Positions 59,200 to 64,000 of a stretch of 64,000 nt of DNA are shown one piece after another. Below the pieces are notes generated by a model, which saw only the letters and a list, made by a program, of their open reading frames with translations, did no database searches and was not told the DNA's origin. Numbering within the stretch: the first letter of the stretch is position 1; each line of letters begins with the position of its first letter. The stretch spans positions 19,797,696 through 19,861,695 of the forward strand of contig CM072170.1 in NCBI GenBank assembly GCA_036850595.1, given 5' to 3'. The DNA is from Rhyacichthys aspro (Eukaryota > Chordata > Actinopteri > Gobiiformes > Rhyacichthyidae). Made by a program: the position numbers and the translations under genes.

Positions 59200-60010
59200 C
59201 TACAAACAACAAGAACTAATAGCTATGTTTTACGAACAATGATGAACATAAAAGCAGCAGTGAAGCATAACAAAATACAATCATCATTCAATCATCCATT
59301 CCTTTAACTGTTTAGTGAAAGACTTGTATCCCACTGACTGTTTGTTGTCAGGAATTAAATTCTGTTCTCTGGTCTAGAGCGTCTCACAGACCAGGCCGAC
59401 TGACTGCTTTTACCTACTGGAACAACACATTGTGCTCTCACAGATCCTCTTGTGATACGTTCAGAGGTGGTTCTTTGATTGATGTTATCTGCAAAAACAT
59501 TTTATACTTTTTTAACAATTGGACAATTATGATAATGCTTTGTTTTTTTTATATAATACCTTTATGGCCCGTTTGTATAATGTTTCAAGAGGTTTGTTCT
59601 GTGATTTGACCAGCTTGTTAGGGAATAATTGAGGTGACTAAAAATCATAGAATGTAGAAAGGTTTTTGCTGCTTCACTAACAATCTGTAGCTTTTCACCA
59701 GCTACAGTTATTTCAGGATCACAGAAAGGTATATTGGTTTTGTTAAAATACTTACCAACCATTTTAGAATCATTTCATCAATTGCATGCATTTCTCTTGT
59801 AGCCATGTTATGACTTGACCCATTGGTTTAGTGAGCTTGGCTGCATCATTGTCTTTGGATTTGCCATGTACAGGTAAAACTGTATAATCCACATACATTA
59901 TGTCCACTTTAGGAGAAACAGAGGGTAGGTCATAAATGTGAAATAAAAGGGTAAATAAAAGGGGACCTAAAATTCATCCCACGGGGGACACCTGTGGACA
60001 TCTGAACTTT
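59200..60010 (-). mobile_element. Non-LTR retrotransposon remnant (second LINE family)
   Basis: The minus strand near 59990-59860 reads GVPRGMNFRSPF (relic of a PQGSxLGP box), then LPSVSPKVDIMYVDYTVLPV (mutated YxDD box). Further down are DPEITVAGEKLQIVSEAAKT and FLHSMIFSHLNYSLTSWSNH. Near 59460-59370 is a C-terminal relic ITRGSVRAQCVVPVGKSSQS. Many indels are present. The family differs from Rex3 and from the 52-55 kb LINE; the 3' end at 31.3 kb may belong to a related family. Confidence 0.7.
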
Positions 60011-60294
60011 GATCTCTGATTGTTACTACTCATGCAAGCTACTTCACTGTGGTGATCCCTGGATGGAGATAAGCCGAAAGGCACTTACTATTCGTCTTCC
60101 ATTTTAGTCAAATTTAGTCAACAGTAAAGTTGTAAATTAGTAACTATTTTGTTATTTAATCTAGGCCATGTTTTAACTACATTTTATCGCTCAGATCAGG
60201 TTTAGATGGAATGCAATAACATCTGCACATACTCCAGTACCAGGCCCTTGTCTTACTTTAGACCTTATACACATATTGAGTATGTATGATGGTG

Positions 60295-60341
60295 ACAGAC
60301 AGATAGGAACAACATTTGCTATGTTGTTCCTATCTGTCTGT
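60295..60341. repeat. Perfect 21-bp-stem hairpin
   Basis: Arms 60295-60315 and 60321-60341 are exact reverse complements (starting ACAGACAGATAGGAAC), separated by TTGCT. No known RNA family recognised. Confidence 0.95.
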
Positions 60342-60937
60342 GTGTCAAGTGTGTGTATATATCGAAGTAATAAACTACAAAAACACATTTTCGCAATAAC
60401 CTCCGAGAGAGGAACATGTATAGAGCCGCTAGACACAGTAGAGAACAGCTGTAGTGATAATTCAGGCAAGGGCACTTAGAATTAAACACCCCTTACCCAC
60501 TGTAGGCACATGGAGATGGAGGGGCAATAATTTATGCCTGATCTGCAGCCACAGGACCTATGCACCATGCATCATTTTTTCTAGCATCACACATAAGACA
60601 ATATGTCCCACAGCTAAGCATTATGTTGAAAGTGGGTGATATAACAGGAGAGTTAAATAACTGAAAAAAAAGAATTAGTTAAAAAGAATGACTTAAGTCC
60701 ATACTGTCAGAGAATTTTGGTCTAGTTGAGGCTAGTCTACAGATTGTAGCTTTAAAGCTGATGTCTATGATGAAATTAGAGGTGTAGAGATATCGCCTTG
60801 CACCAGGTGTAGAGAAAGAAGAAGTGTGTCTGATGTTTACATCTCAATGAGTTGGTTCATTAAAGACTTAAGCTCGACATTGTGTGGTGGAATCTGTGGT
60901 TAATACCCAACCTATAGTAACTTTGAACTTCATAAGA

Positions 60938-61706
60938 CACTTAATAGGACATACAGCACATAACAGATAACACAATTATGGCAAAAATATCTACTGCAGC
61001 ATCCAGAAATATAATCAGCCATTGTTTGCTTGAAAACCTCTAAACACTTTTTATTGTTAAAGTTCTTAACTGATTCTAGAGTTACCACGGTGGTAGCAAG
61101 AGCCAGATACAAGTTCAGAGATAATTCTTTTATCCTGAATGTATCACCCGTGCACATTTTAAGAAATAGGCGCCTACCAGGGAATTAGTGATTCTAAGGA
61201 AGATTTCCTAGGCCCTCCCCCAGACATTAAGACCCTTCACAGAACAACTATCGTGCCTGTTCTTTAGCTATAGTCCCGGACATATAGTTTCAAGAAAAAC
61301 AAAACTGTTGCTCAATTACACTACAGATTGCTATGACCACCACATACAACGCCAATCCACCAAGGTTTTCACATCAGCCTGTAATGACTGCAGGTAATCC
61401 ACAGCCTTCACTCTTGCTCACACACCGCCTTAATAACAATTACATTGGCCTTTGAAACTGTTAGCTTTCAGTACATCCAAATTTCAGTACTTCATCATGC
61501 TCATGTTTAGCTTTTCTCATGAATTCACAGGCAACCAGTATGGCCTCAGCCTCAAAATGGCCTCAAATTAGCCAATCATTTTAACCAAGCATTTGCTTGA
61601 ATAACTAGATTGAAATCAAAATATGTGACCAATAGCTCAAGGACTGTGTATTGTACCCATTTTCCCAACACATAGGATCTATCTGTCAAGCCTGGTTCTG
61701 GTAAGG
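60938..61706 (-). repeat. 0.8-kb dispersed repeat, copy B
   Basis: Colinear with 24811-25680. It runs from 'cacttaataggacatacagc' to 'cctggttctggtaaggc' and is followed within 90 bp by a primer-binding-like site and an LTR that read on the minus strand, so it may be the 5' leader of an LTR element. No coding frame seen. Confidence 0.7.
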
Positions 61707-61791
61707 CAACACTTCTCTTAAAAGAGAAAAAATTAATTTGCACTTACCAGTCCAGCTGTCTATAGATTTCTGTTGTTCGCGACGCCAATAT

Positions 61792-62142
61792 TGTAAGAGA
61801 ATTGGGTTACTGCCTTAGAGCTTCGAAGTATTGGACCACATAAAAGGACTGAAGAGAGTCTGGATGTCTTAAGCAGGAGAAGTTTATTTCCATCTCATAC
61901 AGGCCCGGAGACAGTTGAACAGCATAGTATTGAACATTCAAGTCTGGCTATGCTTTCATTGGACTGAGCTTATAAACCTCATAGAAGGTCAATACGCAAA
62001 CAATGCAATAACAAAAGAATTGTTATTAGATAAGGCTCGAGGTTGGAGACATGTTATCCTGCAGGTGTCTGAGTCTATCTGTTGACAGAGCCCAAGGCTC
62101 AGGGCATCACAACCTTACAATAGATCCCAAAATTCTCTAACA
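61792..62142 (-). mobile_element. LTR (351 bp) with adjacent primer-binding-like site
   Basis: On the minus strand it begins TGTTAGAGAATT and ends AATTCTCTTACA, a 12-bp terminal inverted repeat with one mismatch and TG...CA boundaries. Inside are a TATA box (TTTATAAG, about 61976-61987) and AATAAA (61883-61888) in the right order for U3-R-U5. Four bases beyond the CA comes TGGCGTCGCGAACAAC, of the form of a tRNA primer-binding site. No gag/pol was recognised to the left before copy B of the 0.8-kb repeat. Described as a relic only; superfamily undetermined. Confidence 0.75.
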
Positions 62143-62839
62143 CATACATTAACCCAATTGCAGTGTTGTAAAAGGTAAACCTAACTATTAATACAATGCA
62201 ATTAAAGGCAGCCATATTGGATTCTGGGGATTTGGACTTGTCCCACATCTTCCATATTTTTGGTCCATATTTGAAAACGTGAGATGTTCAAAGATCCTCT
62301 CACTATGGATTTCTCTCACTGAGCTGCCGCCTATGCTCAAGTCTGTTGTTTTTGTTGGTTTGGTTTTATTTTCAGGCCAGGAAGCATCCTTGAAAACCAT
62401 TTTTAGTGGATGGGAAGTCTCAGGCTGCGTTTTATTCAACAGAAGTGTGGCTATGAATGAGCAGCAAGTTACAAATTGCATTTATCTCAATTCTCTGTGT
62501 GAATAAATAATACACATTTGGAAAAAGCTTGTGCAACCATTTAAGTGGCTGAATTATGTTAAGGTCTTGATTTTGAGTGTGGCAACGTCTACAATTTTGG
62601 TCCAAAAGTCTGACTCCTGAAATCGTGCCCTCATATTTTGACGGATTCGTTAGGGTTTTCATCACACAGGCTCCAAACATGGTCCACGTCATCTAGACAA
62701 GTGTCATTAAAAGTTATAAAAAGGATTGTTATTAGTTTTAGGGTGTGGCCTTTGACACAATGGAGCATTTGTGCACATTCATGATCTGAATACAATGATA
62801 TATTAATAAAATCTTAAAAATGGGTCTCCAGCGCCCCCC

Positions 62840-64000
<1,161 letters not shown>

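Overview
This is a teleost fish nuclear genome segment. The host genes are intron-containing. The interspersed repeats are typical of fish: Rex3-type RTE LINEs, Tc1, hAT, pogo-like and Harbinger-like DNA elements, a DANA/Mermaid-like SINE, a Ty3/Gypsy chromodomain fragment, L2/CR1-type LINE remnants and long microsatellites. The species cannot be named from the sequence alone.

Three host genes are recognised with confidence, in the vertebrate order FRK - NT5DC1 - COL10A1. The left end carries the first two coding exons of frk (Src-type tyrosine kinase; SH3 and start of SH2) on the minus strand. At 34.5-41.1 kb are the first six coding exons of nt5dc1 (HAD-type 5'-nucleotidase domain protein) on the plus strand. 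Nested in the sixth nt5dc1 intron, on the opposite strand, is a complete col10a1 coding region (42.9-46.5 kb; 657 residues, collagen X with C-terminal C1q domain) with its TATA-type promoter. The remaining frk and nt5dc1 exons were not found and probably lie outside the window.

Between frk and nt5dc1 (4.3-34.5 kb) is a repeat-rich interval. On the minus strand it holds two broken, intron-containing reading frames of multicopy teleost protein families. Family A (11.8-15.2 kb) resembles proteins often labelled SAMD3-like. Family B (16.2-19.9 kb) starts with C2H2-like fingers. A Rex3 copy lies in family A and a Harbinger-like element sits inside a zinc finger of family B. A possible small membrane-protein exon with a GC-rich upstream region is at 17.85-18.09 kb. 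At 20.0-23.6 kb a near-full-length Rex3 LINE sits inside a pogo-like element that keeps the start of its transposase. Further right are an hAT copy, an 0.8-kb repeat (a second copy is at 60.9 kb), a Gypsy 3' fragment and a MITE with 9-bp direct repeats.

Intron 1 of nt5dc1 contains a Rex3 3' end with a 12-bp target duplication and a three-level nest: Rex3 interrupted by an hAT element, itself interrupted by Tc1. Right of col10a1 the sequence appears intronic for nt5dc1 and holds a (GT)n tract, a MITE, a SINE whose 3' tail matches the Rex3 tail, LINE remnants (one split by an hAT element), a perfect 21-bp-stem hairpin, an LTR with TATA box, AATAAA and a primer-binding-like site, and a 330-bp (TA)n tract. 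No rRNA, canonical tRNA or CRISPR array was seen.
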